This document shows, piece after piece, positions 1 through 8,923 of a DNA stretch of 64,000 nt; the first letter of the stretch is position 1; every line of letters starts with the position of its first letter. The stretch comes from Oscillospiraceae bacterium (GTDB taxonomy: Bacteria > Bacillota > Clostridia > Oscillospirales > Acutalibacteraceae): positions 1 through 64,000 of the forward strand of contig SVPW01000005.1 of NCBI GenBank assembly GCA_015065645.1, written 5' to 3'. The notes below the pieces were generated by a model. The model was not told the DNA's origin and did not search any database. It saw only the letters and a list, made by a program, of their open reading frames with translations. The position numbers were made by a program, and so were the translations under genes.

Positions 1-115
1 CAAGTAAAGAAATCAAAAATCCGAAATACGCAATATAATACAGTATCATAATGACTGTAATGATAATCGGAGCAATCATTTTCCTTTTGTGTGAATTCAA
101 CCTTTGCACCACCAT
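1..115 (-). CDS. Partial small membrane protein (N-terminus only, runs off window start)
   Basis: Reverse frame reads MVVQRLNSHKRKMIAPIIITVIMILYYIAYFGFLISLL, open to the window edge; hydrophobic helix. Confidence 0.45.
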   Translation of the reverse strand, partial: MVVQRLNSHKRKMIAPIIITVIMILYYIAYFGFLISLL

Positions 116-177
116 AAATTCTATTTAGTTCATTATATCATATATTAGCCATAAACACAATATGTTTAATAAAAATC

Positions 178-203
178 GCCCTGCCGAGTGTTCGGCAGGG
201 TGA
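178..203 (-). terminator. Rho-independent terminator downstream of asparaginase
   Basis: Hairpin ccctgccga-gtgt-tcggcaggg followed on the minus strand by gatttttatt. Confidence 0.7.
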
Positions 204-342
204 TAAGTTTGCTTTATAAATCTAATTACTTAGATTCCTTTATAGCGGCCTGAGCGGCAGTACAATGTGCGATGAGAATAATTTTAAGACTATCATTTTG
301 AGTACAATTTTGGGTACCGGAGACGTTTTATTAAGATTATAT

Positions 343-1317
343 TTAAACCAATTCGTTTGCAATGGGGGTATTTACAAATTCTGCAATGTCAACCCCACGG
401 CTTACTGCAACCCATATTTTCATATAAAGTGAGATAAAACTGCTGTATGGTGCCGCATTTATATTAAGCTTTGTGAAAAGCTTTGTGCTTTCGTAACCAA
501 TACCCGATTTTACGCCGCAAACAAATACGGGAATATTACTGTCATAAGCCTTTTCGCAAAGCTGTGAAAGCCCCTCGCTTTGGGTATTAAGGGTGGCTGA
601 ATGATACGGCTTTAAGATTATAGCCTTTATTTCATCCAAAGAATAATTATAGCTGTTTCCCGGTACGCTTTCAACCGAAAGTATATGTGAGTTTTCGCTA
701 TACTCAACCACACCTATTCCCTTGGCGTTTACAGAAAGCTCTGTATCAAGCATGGTGATTTTTCCGTCATAGGTAGCACAAACCGATTGACCTATACCGT
801 AAATTTCCGCCGAACCTTCAGCATGCTGTAATATACGTGATGCGATGTGTATATTAGCAATATCCGAATCGCTGTTTTTATAGCTCACAAAAACGCCCTT
901 TAATTTTGTGTTTATTATAAACTCCACAGCCGCTTCAAAATTTATATAACCGTTTGTTTTTTCATTATCCAGCGGATAATCAGCAGAAACCAACACAATC
1001 GGTACAGGTGTATCAGCAAAAGCATATTCCAAAGCCGCTGCTGTATACTGCAAAGAATCCGTTCCGTGGGTAACTATAATACCATCAGTTTTTTTTGCAA
1101 GCTCACTCTTTATTTCCGCTTGCAGTATATTCAACTCATTTGCAGATAGATTTTCACTTAAAACGCTGTATGGAGCGCTTATTTGAAACTCTACTCCTTT
1201 AGCCTTATTATCAAAACGGTTTAATAACATATATTTAGCGGAATCATCAATACCAACCCATTCTTTTTTAGTGAGTGAGCCGATAGTTCCGCCTGTGAAA
1301 ATAATTGATATTGTCAT
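343..1317 (-). CDS. L-asparaginase family protein (type I-like)
   Basis: TGGTIGS near N-terminus and THGTDSLQYTAAAL motif; ~324 aa. Confidence 0.85.
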   Translation of the reverse strand: MTISIIFTGGTIGSLTKKEWVGIDDSAKYMLLNRFDNKAKGVEFQISAPYSVLSENLSANELNILQAEIKSELAKKTDGIIVTHGTDSLQYTAAALEYAFADTPVPIVLVSADYPLDNEKTNGYINFEAAVEFIINTKLKGVFVSYKNSDSDIANIHIASRILQHAEGSAEIYGIGQSVCATYDGKITMLDTELSVNAKGIGVVEYSENSHILSVESVPGNSYNYSLDEIKAIILKPYHSATLNTQSEGLSQLCEKAYDSNIPVFVCGVKSGIGYESTKLFTKLNINAAPYSSFISLYMKIWVAVSRGVDIAEFVNTPIANELV

Positions 1318-1326
1318 TTTATCCCC

Positions 1327-2322
1327 TTATTTCAACTCAAAATCAAATACACATTCCGTACCAAGACGGCTTACCAATGGACACTTACGGCAATTAAGCT
1401 CAACATCCGAAGAATTAAGTAATATTTCTACAACGCCCGTACAATAACCCTTTATAAAAGCACAGATTTTTCTTTTATTTTTATTGTCGACAATAAAAGC
1501 TTCGTTTATGCGGATTGTGCCGTTTATGGTATCCTTTTCTTCATCGAAATTAACCATAGCTTTAAATTTTCCCCAACCGACCGCCGAGTCAAACCTGCAC
1601 CACTTATCAAACTTTAATTGAAGTCCCTTTGCATTAAAGCCTGTATCCCATTTATCGTTTATTCTTTCAGCAAAATTTTTACCGCTGTTATAGCCACTTT
1701 CATAAAAAATTTGTTGAGCCTCAGTTTCTCCGACAAGCACCTTTACTTTTTCAAAAATGCCGCCCATCATATTAATAAATGTATCTGTTCTAAAACTTAC
1801 ATTTCGCTGATGGTCATCAGGATTTATCATAACTCCTCTTTCAGAATCATACTCAAAAACGGTGGTTTTGTTTGCCGCTTCCTCAATTTTTTCAGGCTCA
1901 GCAATGGTTTGAGGGCGTTTATCTGCAGGAAGACCCTCAATAACAGCATTATATATTTCATCATAATAACAAACCAAATCATCATGATATGCCGACACCC
2001 AATGCTTTCTTCCGAGATAATACCTTAATTCATCACTTAACTCGAAATTTTCAACAAACACCGGTAAAATATTTTTCTTCTTATTAGTTATTGCCTCAAC
2101 TTCATTTAAAACATGCTCTGATTCGTTTATTGCTTCGGAAGCTACAAGTAAAACTATGCCGCATGACTCAATTTCAGACATAAGAACCGAAGCGTATGTT
2201 TTACCGCCTCTAATATCCCTTGGAGCAATAAAACAATCTATTCCGTTTTTTTCAAGATATTCTGTAATTGCAAGAGCCTGCTCCTTAGCAGAAAATGGAT
2301 AACTTATAAAAACCTTTTTCAT
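1327..2322 (-). CDS. TIR-domain protein with C-terminal V4R (4-vinyl reductase)-like domain
   Basis: N-term MKKVFISYPFSAKEQALAITEYLEKNGIDCFIAPRDI...SEHVLNEVEAITNKKKNILPVFVENFELS is TIR_2-like; C-term FIKGYCTGVVEILLNSSDVELNCRKCPLVSRLGTECVFDFEL resembles V4R. Start placed at the internal ATG (MKKVFISYP); the ORF track begins 6 codons earlier. Confidence 0.75.
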   Translation of the reverse strand: MKKVFISYPFSAKEQALAITEYLEKNGIDCFIAPRDIRGGKTYASVLMSEIESCGIVLLVASEAINESEHVLNEVEAITNKKKNILPVFVENFELSDELRYYLGRKHWVSAYHDDLVCYYDEIYNAVIEGLPADKRPQTIAEPEKIEEAANKTTVFEYDSERGVMINPDDHQRNVSFRTDTFINMMGGIFEKVKVLVGETEAQQIFYESGYNSGKNFAERINDKWDTGFNAKGLQLKFDKWCRFDSAVGWGKFKAMVNFDEEKDTINGTIRINEAFIVDNKNKRKICAFIKGYCTGVVEILLNSSDVELNCRKCPLVSRLGTECVFDFELK

Positions 2323-2439
2323 AACAGCCTCCAAATACAATAAAATAGATTTATGTCATATTATATCATACAGTTTTAAAAAAATAAAGGTGTTTTTGGG
2401 ATATTATGTAAATCAGGCAAAAAAACATCAAATGCTTAA

Positions 2440-2468
2440 TTGACATATTAAATTTATATCGTTATAAT
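2440..2468 (+). promoter_or_regulatory. Consensus sigma-A promoter for the SGNH hydrolase
   Basis: TTGACA (2440-2445), 17-nt spacer, TATAAT (2463-2468). Confidence 0.8.
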
Positions 2469-2499
2469 AAAACATATAAATTATCAAAGGGTGAAGATT

Positions 2500-3165
2500 A
2501 TGAGCTTTAAAAATACTATTATTTTCGGTGACAGCTATTCAACCTTTAAAGGATATATTCCATCCGGTTATGCTTTTTTCTACTCTGAAGATGAAAAGTC
2601 TGTAACCGATGTAAGAAATGTTGCCGATACCTGGTGGCATCAGCTTATTACCGAAACAAATTCAAATTTGGTTTTAAACGACAGCTGGTCCGGCTCAACC
2701 ATAGGATATACCGGCTACAATAATTCCGACTGCTCAAAAACCTCATCTTTTATACATAGACTCCATTTGTTAAAGGATTTGGGATTTTTTAAGAAAAACA
2801 AAATTGATACTGTTTTTGTTTTTGGTGGCACAAATGACAGTTGGAGTAACGCACCTATTGGTGACCCTAAGTATTTCGGCTTTGAAAATGATGATTTTTA
2901 TACCGTTTTGCCTGCAATTTCCTATTTTTTTAAAACTTTGAAGGATACCCTGCCTGACGCAAACATTATTTGTATAATAAATACCGAATTGAAGGTGGAT
3001 ATCGCAAAAGGTTTGAAAAATGCCTGTGATTTTTATGAAGTTAAGTATATTTGTCTTGAAGATATTGATAAAATCAGTGGGCACCCTTCCGTTAAGGGTA
3101 TGACACAAATTAAAAATCAAATTTTAAGCAGTCTTTACGGAGAAATAAAAGATTCACTCAAGTAA
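2500..3165 (+). CDS. SGNH/GDSL-family hydrolase
   Basis: IIFGDSYSTFKG block, FVFGGTNDSW block, HPSVKGM C-terminal block; ATG at 2500 follows aaagggtg RBS. Confidence 0.8.
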   Translation: MSFKNTIIFGDSYSTFKGYIPSGYAFFYSEDEKSVTDVRNVADTWWHQLITETNSNLVLNDSWSGSTIGYTGYNNSDCSKTSSFIHRLHLLKDLGFFKKNKIDTVFVFGGTNDSWSNAPIGDPKYFGFENDDFYTVLPAISYFFKTLKDTLPDANIICIINTELKVDIAKGLKNACDFYEVKYICLEDIDKISGHPSVKGMTQIKNQILSSLYGEIKDSLK

Positions 3166-3172
3166 TCCATAT

Positions 3173-3206
3173 AAAAAACGGCAGAATTTTTTTCTGCCGT
3201 TTTTGT
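3173..3206. terminator. Bidirectional terminator between convergent genes
   Basis: aaaaaacggcagaa-ttttt-ttctgccgtttttg hairpin with T/A tracts on both sides. Confidence 0.85.
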
Positions 3207-3218
3207 TGTATCATATCG

Positions 3219-4616
3219 CTATTTTAAAAACATACGCACCAGCTTTTCATAAAGGCCCCTTTTATAAGGCTGATAGCGTATAGGTAAATCCAACCATGTC
3301 TTTTTATCAACAACCGATTTGTAGTGAGAAAAAGCATCAAATCCTGCTTTTCCGTGATATGAGCCCATACCGCTTTCTCCCACACCGCCAAAGCCCATTT
3401 CACTTGTGGCAAGGTGGATAATAACATCATTTATACATCCTCCTCCGTAAGAAAGCTCCGTTGTAACCCGCTTAATATGCTTTTTATCACTCGAAAAAAG
3501 ATACAAAGCCAACGGCTTATCCTTATCCTTTAGCTGTTCAAATATTTCATCAAAGCTATCAAATGTTAAAATTGGCATAATGGGACCAAATATTTCCTCA
3601 CCCATAACCGCATCGTTTTCGGTTACATTATCCATCACGGTGGGAGCTATTTTACAGCTTTCGGCATCAAACTCACCGCCGTAAACCACCTTAGAAACAT
3701 CAATAAGACCTAAAAGGCGGTTAAAATGCTTTTTGTTTATTATTTTACCGTAATCTTTATTCTGCAAAGGATTTTCACCAAATTGCAGTTTTATCTGCTT
3801 TGTTACCTCTAAAACAAATTCATCCTTAACCGAACGCTCACAAAGAATATAATCGGGCGCCACACAGGTTTGACCGCAATTAAGATATTTACCAAAAACT
3901 ATTCTTTTTGCCGCAAGCTTAATATTTGCACTTTTCTCCACAATACAAGGGCTTTTGCCTCCAAGCTCAAGTACAACAGGTGTTAAATGCTCTGCAGTAT
4001 GACGAAGCACCTCTTTACCCACAGCCTGACTTCCGGTAAAGAAAACAAAATCAAACTTTTGCTCAAGCAAGGCGGCATTTTCTGCCCTGCCGCCGGTAAC
4101 GACTGCCACATACTCTTCACTAAAACATTCCTCAATTATCCTTTTTACAATCTCACTTGTGGCGGGAGAATAAGCACTTGGCTTTACAATAGCGGTATTT
4201 CCTGCCGAAATTGCAGTAGCAAGAGGGTCTATTGTCAAAAGAAAAGGATAATTCCACGGACTCATAATAAGAGTATTGCCATAAGGAACCGCCTGCTTAA
4301 AGCTATGTGAAGGAAACTGAGCAAGCGGAGTATGAACCCTTTTTCTTTTGGCGAACTTTTTTGTATTACGAATCATATAAGAAATTTCTGATAACGCAAG
4401 CCCGCTTTCGCACATATAGCCTTCATAATGACTTTTACCAAGATCGGTATGCAATGCATCATTTATTTCGTTTTCGTATTTTTTAACAGCTGCATAAAGC
4501 TTTTTAAGCTGTTCTATACGGAATTTAACAGGAATTGTGGCACCGCTTTTATAATATTTTCTTTGCTTTTCAGTTAATTCTTTTATCTGTTGTGCCGTCA
4601 TTACTTCATACTCCAA
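3219..4616 (-). CDS. Aldehyde dehydrogenase (class 3-like NAD(P)-dependent)
   Basis: PWNYPFLLTIDPLATAISAGNTAIVKPS, VLELGGKSPCIV, KYLNCGQTCVAPDY, EEIFGPIMPI motifs. Confidence 0.92.
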   Translation of the reverse strand: MEYEVMTAQQIKELTEKQRKYYKSGATIPVKFRIEQLKKLYAAVKKYENEINDALHTDLGKSHYEGYMCESGLALSEISYMIRNTKKFAKRKRVHTPLAQFPSHSFKQAVPYGNTLIMSPWNYPFLLTIDPLATAISAGNTAIVKPSAYSPATSEIVKRIIEECFSEEYVAVVTGGRAENAALLEQKFDFVFFTGSQAVGKEVLRHTAEHLTPVVLELGGKSPCIVEKSANIKLAAKRIVFGKYLNCGQTCVAPDYILCERSVKDEFVLEVTKQIKLQFGENPLQNKDYGKIINKKHFNRLLGLIDVSKVVYGGEFDAESCKIAPTVMDNVTENDAVMGEEIFGPIMPILTFDSFDEIFEQLKDKDKPLALYLFSSDKKHIKRVTTELSYGGGCINDVIIHLATSEMGFGGVGESGMGSYHGKAGFDAFSHYKSVVDKKTWLDLPIRYQPYKRGLYEKLVRMFLK

Positions 4617-4634
4617 TCTGCACTCAGAGGTAAA

Positions 4635-7025
4635 TTAAACCACCGTTTCGGCATAACGAACGGTTTCCATTGCATCCTTTGCGTATTTATCAGCACCTAT
4701 TTTATCGGCATACTCTTTAGTAAGCACTGCACCGCCGACAACGATTTTACACCAGGAAGCCTGTTTTTTAAGCAGTTTTATTGTTTCCTCCATAGCGGGA
4801 ACGGTTGTTGTCATCAAAGCACTTAATCCCACAATTTCCGCTTTTAGCTCTACTACCTTTTCAACGATTGTTTGAGCAGGTACATCTTTACCCAAATCCA
4901 CCACATTAAAACCGTAATTTTCAAGCAGAAGTTTTACTATATTTTTGCCTATATCGTGAATATCACCCTTAACCGTAGCAATTACAAAAACACCTTTTTT
5001 AGTATTTTTTTCTTCACCTGACATAGAGCTCTTTATAACCTCAAAAGCACTTTTTGCGGCTTCGGCACTCATAAGAAGCTGTGGCAAATAAACCGTTTTG
5101 TTCTCAAAGCCTTCACCCACAATATTTAATGCCGGAATTATTTCATCGTTTACTATTTGAAGAGCCGGCACGCTTTCAAGTAAACTGCGTGTGAGCTCCC
5201 CTGCTTTTTCCTTAAAGCCTTTTATAATTGCACGCTGAAGATGTGAGCCAAACTCCTCAGTTTTTTCTGCCTTTTCCAAAACAGCAGGTGCAACACTTGT
5301 AAACAAATGAGCCGCACCGATATATTCCGCACAGTTTTCATCAAGTCCTTTAAGTGCCTTATAGGTATAATAGGTTTTCATCATATCGGCAGAATAAGGA
5401 TTCATAATAGCGGCAGAAAGCCCGTTTTCAAGAGAAAGGGCAAAAAACGTTCCGTTTATTGCATCACGGTTAGGCAATCCAAACGATATATTTGAAACAC
5501 CCAATGATGTATGGCAGCCCAATTCATCCCGTATGGTTTTAAGTGCACCAACTGTTGCCAAAGCAGCCTTATTATCCGCACTGATTGTCATAGCCAAGGT
5601 ATCAAAAATAATATCCTTTTTCTCAATTCCGTACATTGCGGCGGCATTGAGAATTTTTTTAGCAATTTCCACCCTGCCCTCGGCTGTTTCGGGAATACCG
5701 TTTTCATCAAGTGTTAAAGCAACTACCAATCCGCCGTACTTTTTAACAAGCGGGAAAACAGCCTTAATACTTTCAGCCTTACCGTTTACGGAATTTATCA
5801 TTGCCTTTCCGTTATATCTGCGAAGTGCCGCCTCCATTGCGGCGATATTTGAAGTATCTATTTGCAGTGGCAAATCAATAACAGCCTGCAGCTCACACAC
5901 CGCATTTTCAAGCATTTTAACCTCATCAATATCGGGAAGTCCCACATTAACATCAAGGATATGAACCTTTTTTTCTTGCTGATTTACTCCTTCTGCCAAA
6001 ATATAATCCATATCATTTTCAATCAATGCCTGCTTAAAACGCTTTTTACCCGTGGGATTAATTCGTTCACCAATAAGAACAGGCTCATTCCCAAACTCAA
6101 CCGCATGGGAATAGGATGATACCATCGTTATATTTTTCTGTTTTAATGGCACAGGGGTATAATCACAAGTTTTTTCACACAATGCCTTTATATATTCGGG
6201 TGTGGTTCCGCAACAGCCCCCCGCCACACGAACACCTTTTTTTATAAGGGATGCAACCTCATCAGAAAAATCATTGGCTGTAATATCGTAAACAGTTTTT
6301 CCGTTTACCGATTTAGGCAAGCCTGCATTTGGTTTTAGTATTACCGGAACCGAAGCTTTTTCAAGCAGTTCATTTACCACCCCTCTAAGCTGTTGAGGTC
6401 CCAAAGAACAGTTTGCACCCAAAGCATCAACGCCCATACCCTCCAAAAGAGCAACCATTGCCGCAGGGGATGCACCCGTCATAAGCTTGCCATCCTCACC
6501 ATAGGCATTGGAAACGATTATTGGAAGATTACTGTTTTCCTTTGCGGCAAGAAATGCTGCCTTAGTTTCATAGCTATCATTCATAGTTTCTATAACAATA
6601 AGGTCAACCCCATATTTAACACCAAGCTTTACGGTTTTTGAAAAAACGCTCACCGCATCCTCAAAATCAAGGTCACCAAGAGGCTTTAAAAGCTTACCCG
6701 AAGGTCCAATATCAAGAGCTATGAATTTTTCCTTTTTGGATATACTTTGTTCTCTTGCGGCTTTAGCATTAAAAATTGCCGCCATTATTATTTGCTCTAA
6801 TTCTTCATCGGAAAATTTAAGAGAATTTGCACCAAAGGTATTAGTGCAAACAACATTACTTCCGGCATCAAAATAAGCCTTATGAATATTTGTTATCACA
6901 TCAGAATGTGATAAATTCCAATGCTCCGGATGCTCCCCTGCAATAAGACCCTGTTGTTGTAAAAGAGTACCCATACCACCATCAAGATAAACTATATTCT
7001 CTTTTAAATATTCCCTGAAATTCAT
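4635..7025 (-). CDS. metH: Cobalamin-dependent methionine synthase lacking the activation domain
   Basis: Hcy-binding (YLDGGMGTLLQQQG, GGCCGTTPEYI), pterin-binding (GERINPTGKK), B12-binding (DIHDIGKNIV); 796 aa. Confidence 0.93.
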   Translation of the reverse strand: MNFREYLKENIVYLDGGMGTLLQQQGLIAGEHPEHWNLSHSDVITNIHKAYFDAGSNVVCTNTFGANSLKFSDEELEQIIMAAIFNAKAAREQSISKKEKFIALDIGPSGKLLKPLGDLDFEDAVSVFSKTVKLGVKYGVDLIVIETMNDSYETKAAFLAAKENSNLPIIVSNAYGEDGKLMTGASPAAMVALLEGMGVDALGANCSLGPQQLRGVVNELLEKASVPVILKPNAGLPKSVNGKTVYDITANDFSDEVASLIKKGVRVAGGCCGTTPEYIKALCEKTCDYTPVPLKQKNITMVSSYSHAVEFGNEPVLIGERINPTGKKRFKQALIENDMDYILAEGVNQQEKKVHILDVNVGLPDIDEVKMLENAVCELQAVIDLPLQIDTSNIAAMEAALRRYNGKAMINSVNGKAESIKAVFPLVKKYGGLVVALTLDENGIPETAEGRVEIAKKILNAAAMYGIEKKDIIFDTLAMTISADNKAALATVGALKTIRDELGCHTSLGVSNISFGLPNRDAINGTFFALSLENGLSAAIMNPYSADMMKTYYTYKALKGLDENCAEYIGAAHLFTSVAPAVLEKAEKTEEFGSHLQRAIIKGFKEKAGELTRSLLESVPALQIVNDEIIPALNIVGEGFENKTVYLPQLLMSAEAAKSAFEVIKSSMSGEEKNTKKGVFVIATVKGDIHDIGKNIVKLLLENYGFNVVDLGKDVPAQTIVEKVVELKAEIVGLSALMTTTVPAMEETIKLLKKQASWCKIVVGGAVLTKEYADKIGADKYAKDAMETVRYAETVV

Positions 7026-7684
7026 AAAGCACCTCTGAAAGAGCAGTCGCTTTTATTGCAAGCACTACATTTATTTTCAAATTTTCTTCCTTTTTTGCCA
7101 ATACCAAAAACAGCCGTAACAGATTTTGATGGCGACATAAGCATACTATCATTAAGGGTAACTCCTATACGCCGTTCGCAATCAAGAAAAGTAAAAATAT
7201 CCCTTTGGCAATCAAGCGATAAATCACCATAACCCGGGCTAAAACGCAAACCTATGCCCTCATTATATTCCTTTGCAATATCGGCACAAAAGGTATCACA
7301 AAGAGCCTCAATCCTTTCTGCCCCTATTGCCTGAAACATCAAAGCCTTAGACGGTGAAATTCTGCTGTATTTTGCAATCAGGCGGTCAATCCCCACACCA
7401 ATTGTTGCGGCAAAGAAAACAGCCCTTTCACAGCCCATAAGATTTTGCACCAAATTTTCAGATTTGAATCCAAAGGAACAAAATCTACAAAAATCGCCCT
7501 CAATTTCCACAGCCGATTCACGATAGCACACCTTATAAACAAGCTTATCCATTGCTTCCTCTAAACATTCGTTTAAAAGAAGTAATATTTTATCATCAGG
7601 CATTTTACAGCCTGCATACCTTAAAATTTCTTTTTCACAAAAGGGTGGGTGTGCATAAGTTTTACTTAAAACAACAGAATTCAT
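7022..7684 (-). CDS. Methionine synthase activation domain-like protein (standalone)
   Basis: RFSPGYGDLSLDCQ, MLMSPSKSVTAVFGIG and Cys-rich C-terminus CSACNKSDCSFR; between metF and metH with 4-nt overlaps. Confidence 0.85.
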   Translation of the reverse strand: MNSVVLSKTYAHPPFCEKEILRYAGCKMPDDKILLLLNECLEEAMDKLVYKVCYRESAVEIEGDFCRFCSFGFKSENLVQNLMGCERAVFFAATIGVGIDRLIAKYSRISPSKALMFQAIGAERIEALCDTFCADIAKEYNEGIGLRFSPGYGDLSLDCQRDIFTFLDCERRIGVTLNDSMLMSPSKSVTAVFGIGKKGRKFENKCSACNKSDCSFRGAL

Positions 7685-8559
7685 TTTCCTAATATATCCG
7701 AAAGATTGCTTTGAATCTTTTGTGCAACATCCGGCTTATTCATTGAATATACATGAACATTCGTTATACCGTTAGCATAAAGGTCAATAATTTGGTCAGT
7801 GGCATAAGCAATACCCGCTTGTTTCATAGCATTAGGGTCACTGCCGAATTTATCCACCAAGCTTTTAAAACGCTGTGGCATAAACGAACCCGAAAGCTTT
7901 ATTGCTCTGGCAACCTGATTTGCGTTTGTAATGGGCATAATACCCGGAATGACGGGCACGGTAATTCCTGCTTCACGGATTTTATAAAGGAAATTATAAA
8001 GCAAATTATTATCAAAAAACATCTGAGTGGTTAAAAAATCACACCCTGCGTCAACCTTTTCCTTTAAATACTTAATATCATCCTTTTGGTTTGCACTTTC
8101 GGGATGAATTTCAGGATAGCAAGCACCGCCGATACAAAATTTTGGATTGGCGGCTTTAAGCTCCAAAACCAAGTCAATAGCGTGTTTATAATCCCAATGA
8201 CTGCGATCCTCTCCCTCAAGCTCTGACGGGATATCACCCCTTAATGCCATAACATTTTCTATTCCTGCGGATATTATTTCATCAATTTTCTGTCTCACCG
8301 TTTCCTTTGTTGAAGAAACACAGGTTAAATGTTCAAGTGTTGGCACACCGTAATGCTGTTTTATATTTTTAGCTATATCAAGAGTATACTTACTTGTACC
8401 TCCCCCTGCCCCGTATGTAACGCTCATAAATGCAGGGCTCAGCTTTGCAATTTCCTCTGTGGCGGCCTTAACGCTTTCAAAACCGGTTTCGCTTTTAGGC
8501 GGAAAAACCTCAAAAGAAAGGGATAGCGTATTTTGTGTAATTATATCTATAATTCTCAT
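7681..8559 (-). CDS. metF: Methylenetetrahydrofolate reductase
   Basis: LSFEVFPPKSETGFES, SVTYGAGGGTS, LTCVSSTKE, ALRGDIP motifs. Confidence 0.93.
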   Translation of the reverse strand: MRIIDIITQNTLSLSFEVFPPKSETGFESVKAATEEIAKLSPAFMSVTYGAGGGTSKYTLDIAKNIKQHYGVPTLEHLTCVSSTKETVRQKIDEIISAGIENVMALRGDIPSELEGEDRSHWDYKHAIDLVLELKAANPKFCIGGACYPEIHPESANQKDDIKYLKEKVDAGCDFLTTQMFFDNNLLYNFLYKIREAGITVPVIPGIMPITNANQVARAIKLSGSFMPQRFKSLVDKFGSDPNAMKQAGIAYATDQIIDLYANGITNVHVYSMNKPDVAQKIQSNLSDILGK

Positions 8560-8654
8560 AACTTTTTCCTTCTTACAAAATCTTATAATAATTATACACC
8601 CAAAGATATATTCAAATCAAGTTGTTTTTAAACGCAGAAAAATACAAGTAAACA

Positions 8655-8690
8655 AAAATGAGCAGTTACACAAGGCAACTGCTCGTATTT
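8655..8690 (-). terminator. Terminator downstream of the OadG-like gene
   Basis: gagcagtt-acacaaggc-aactgctc hairpin followed on the minus strand by atttttgttt. Confidence 0.7.
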
Positions 8691-8698
8691 GTTAAACT

Positions 8699-8908
8699 TT
8701 ATTTTTCCTTCTTGCCTGAGAAAATCTTTTGAATGGCAACCGTTGCAAGAATGATAATTCCTATAATAACGAAGATAACCAACATTCCGATACCCATTTT
8801 ACTGAGCATATCGCCTGCTCTGGAGGGTTCAAAATTAATTACCGAAAACTCTTCCTTTAAATTTTCAAGATATGCTGAAAAATCAAACCATTTGCTCAAA
8901 AATATCAT
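8699..8908 (-). CDS. OadG-like small subunit of a sodium-pumping decarboxylase
   Basis: 69-aa single-TM protein directly downstream of OadB; GMLVIFVIIGIIILATVAIQKIF. Confidence 0.65.
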   Translation of the reverse strand: MIFLSKWFDFSAYLENLKEEFSVINFEPSRAGDMLSKMGIGMLVIFVIIGIIILATVAIQKIFSGKKEK

Positions 8909-8923
8909 TTTAAATTCCTCCTA

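Noticed and set aside
226-333. Minus-strand frame NVSGTQNCTQNDSLKIILIAHCTAAQAAIKESK* downstream of asparaginase
   Set aside because: No start codon, about 33 codons, no family recognised; could be a remnant but evidence is too weak for a feature
1327-2322. Calling the TIR protein a known anti-phage system (Thoeris, Pycsar, CBASS)
   Set aside because: No partner genes (ThsA, cyclases, STING) in the neighbourhood; only the domain architecture supports interest
8560-8700. SAM or cobalamin riboswitch upstream of metF/metH
   Set aside because: The short AT-rich leader shows no recognisable B12-box or S-box conserved sequences
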